Below are positions 4,214 through 5,328 of a stretch of DNA of 5,328 bases, one piece after another (position 1 is the first letter of the stretch; every line of letters starts with the position of its first letter). The notes under the pieces are model-generated. The model searched no databases, had not been told where the DNA came from, and was given only the letters and a program-made list of their open reading frames with translations. Both the position numbers and the translations under genes were made by a program. This DNA is from Candidatus Rifleibacteriota bacterium (GTDB taxonomy: Bacteria; Riflebacteria; Ozemobacteria; Ozemobacterales; Ozemobacteraceae), in NCBI GenBank assembly GCA_029565415.1, contig JAKQOH010000081.1, positions 1-5,328 on the forward strand. Reading direction: 5' to 3'.

Positions 4214-5328
4214 CCCCAGCACAGGCCGGAGAACGGCGCCGCGCCGTCGTTTCGCGATTCGATGCCCGCGGCCGCGGGGTTGCCGTGATCGACGGGGACG
4301 AGGTGGCCGTTCCCGGCCTGTTTCCGGGCGACGAGGTCGAATTCGCCCGGGAGACCGGCTCGCGCGGCCGGGCGAACTGGGACCCACAGGAACTGGTGAA
4401 ACCGTCGCCCGACCGGATCAAGCCCGATTGCCCGTTCCATGGTCCCTGCGGCGGTTGTGACTGGCTCGAACTCTCGGAGAAGGGGCGCCGCAAGGGCAAG
4501 CAGCAGATGCTCCTGGCTGCCCTCGAAGGAGTCCCGGATGCCGAAAAAGTTGTGGTCGTGCCGTTCGCCGCGGCCCGTGAAGGCGAGACGATCCGGTACA
4601 TGCCCCGCGTGCGGCTGCACCAGTGCCGCCATCGGGAGATGAAAGACGCGGGATTTCTTCCTGCCGAAGGCCACGAAGGCGAGACGGAAGGCGGCATCGT
4701 GCCCGTCACCGCCTGCGCCCTGCTGACAAAGCCTCTTGGCAAGCGGCTCGTCGCCGCGCGTCGCGCGATGGGGGATCTGCCCTTCCGCGTCGACGGGCTG
4801 GTGCTGATTGCGGCGAATGCCGGCCCCGAAACCGTGACGGGGCATCTCACCCTGAGTGCCGGGTCCTCGCCCGGCCGCGTCCGGCCCGATCTCTGGAAAC
4901 TGCTCCGGGGAGCGGGACTGGCCGGACTCAGCTATGGCAGGCCCGACAAGGGCGTCGAGGGCGTTCTCGAGGATGTCTCGGTCGCCGGACTTCTCGCCCA
5001 CGGCGTCGAGGGCGGCCCTTTCTACACCGAGCCCGGTTTTTTCAGCCAGGGAAACGTGTTCCAGAACAAGCTTCTGGTGCGTGAAGTCGTGCGGCTCTCG
5101 GGAGCTGCCGAGGGGAAGCGCATCGTCGAGGGGTTCGCCGGCGCGGGCAATTTCACGGTTCCCCTCGCGGCTGCGGGTGCGGCGGTCGAGGCCGTCGAGT
5201 CGCATCCCGGCGCCGTGCGTATGGCGATCCGGAACAGGCAGCGGTCGAAATGCGCCGAACGGATCACCCTCATCGAGGGCGATGCGATGAAACAGCTCGG
5301 CAAGCTCGAGGCCGGACCGGACACGCTC
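4210..5328 (+). CDS. TRAM-domain 23S rRNA (uracil-5)-methyltransferase, RumA/RlmD-like, 3' end cut by window edge
   Basis: 373 codons are present with no stop before the right edge. The N-terminal region (about 9-65) is a TRAM-like beta-barrel with the GRGVAVIDG...VPGLFPGDEVE pattern. A [4Fe-4S] site follows: C74-x5-C80-GG-C83, with the distal ligand most likely C169 in PVTAC. The SAM-dependent fold starts late: FSQGN (278-282) is the family's F.Q.N SAM/substrate motif, and VEGFAGAGNFTVPLA (306-320) is motif I. The catalytic cysteine and general base lie beyond the window. The family makes 5-methyluridine in 23S rRNA (RlmD at U1939, RlmC at U747 in E. coli) or in tRNA (TrmA); the Fe-S cluster and TRAM domain favour RlmD, but the exact site cannot be read here. 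The ATG lies in ATGA with the kinase stop and has only a weak GGCGGTG upstream, so translation probably depends on coupling. Confidence 0.9.
   Translation, partial: MTPAQAGERRRAVVSRFDARGRGVAVIDGDEVAVPGLFPGDEVEFARETGSRGRANWDPQELVKPSPDRIKPDCPFHGPCGGCDWLELSEKGRRKGKQQMLLAALEGVPDAEKVVVVPFAAAREGETIRYMPRVRLHQCRHREMKDAGFLPAEGHEGETEGGIVPVTACALLTKPLGKRLVAARRAMGDLPFRVDGLVLIAANAGPETVTGHLTLSAGSSPGRVRPDLWKLLRGAGLAGLSYGRPDKGVEGVLEDVSVAGLLAHGVEGGPFYTEPGFFSQGNVFQNKLLVREVVRLSGAAEGKRIVEGFAGAGNFTVPLAAAGAAVEAVESHPGAVRMAIRNRQRSKCAERITLIEGDAMKQLGKLEAGPDTL

Noticed and set aside
2873..4387. Long open frame on the minus strand (about 504 codons)
   Set aside because: It lies antisense to the phosphofructokinase, whose motifs are unmistakable. 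The translation is low-complexity Arg/Gly/Val/Ala sequence with no family pattern, as expected opposite a high-GC3 gene.
4177..5205. Minus-strand open frame (about 342 codons) opposite the methyltransferase
   Set aside because: The plus strand carries the Fe-S cysteines, the F.Q.N motif and SAM motif I of a known family. The antisense translation is a GC-rich shadow.
1..5328. tRNA, rRNA, CRISPR array or IS-element ends
   Set aside because: I saw no cloverleaf-like segment, no regularly spaced direct repeats beyond the two-unit coding repeat, and no paired terminal inverted repeats with target duplications. The only long gap (796-1139) is explained by the promoter, inverted-repeat and relic entries.

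Overview
This is a GC-rich bacterial window (most third codon positions are G or C in the flanking genes). It holds two housekeeping-type genes on the right and an accessory-looking block on the left. The PPi-type phosphofructokinase, the RlmD-like RNA methyltransferase and the Rpn-type nuclease occur in many phyla, so I do not assign a taxon. An uncultured or environmental bacterium is plausible, but that is only an impression.

Layout. 1-795 (minus strand): most of a Rpn/PD-(D/E)XK-family nuclease ('transposase'-annotated family), cut by the left edge inside its C-terminal glycine-repeat tail. 796-1139: a divergent intergenic region with an AT-rich minus-strand promoter candidate, two operator-like perfect inverted repeats, and a roughly 170-nt minus-strand stretch that reads like a relic of a restriction-modification type DNA methyltransferase. 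1140-2078 and 2068-2850 (plus strand): two overlapping genes, both encoding minimal nucleotidyltransferases of the YcgL/RlaP group (COG3541/PF10127-like, DNA polymerase beta superfamily). They differ clearly in length and sequence. 2851-3007: an intergenic region with competing palindromes and a promoter candidate. 3008-4213: a diphosphate-type 6-phosphofructokinase. 4210 to the right edge: a TRAM-domain, Fe-S-cluster RNA (uracil-5)-methyltransferase of the RumA/RlmD family, joined to the kinase gene by an ATGA overlap and cut before its catalytic C-terminal end.

How the genes may work together. The kinase and the methyltransferase form a translationally coupled pair; no functional link is obvious. 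The two nucleotidyltransferases form their own two-gene operon and are the best candidate for an undescribed system. Related RlaP proteins have been linked by comparative genomics to RNA repair during biological conflict. Here two dissimilar paralogs are co-translated with no RNA ligase in view, beside a Rpn nuclease and a decayed modification methylase. This suggests, but does not prove, a small defence or mobile island inserted next to a core operon.
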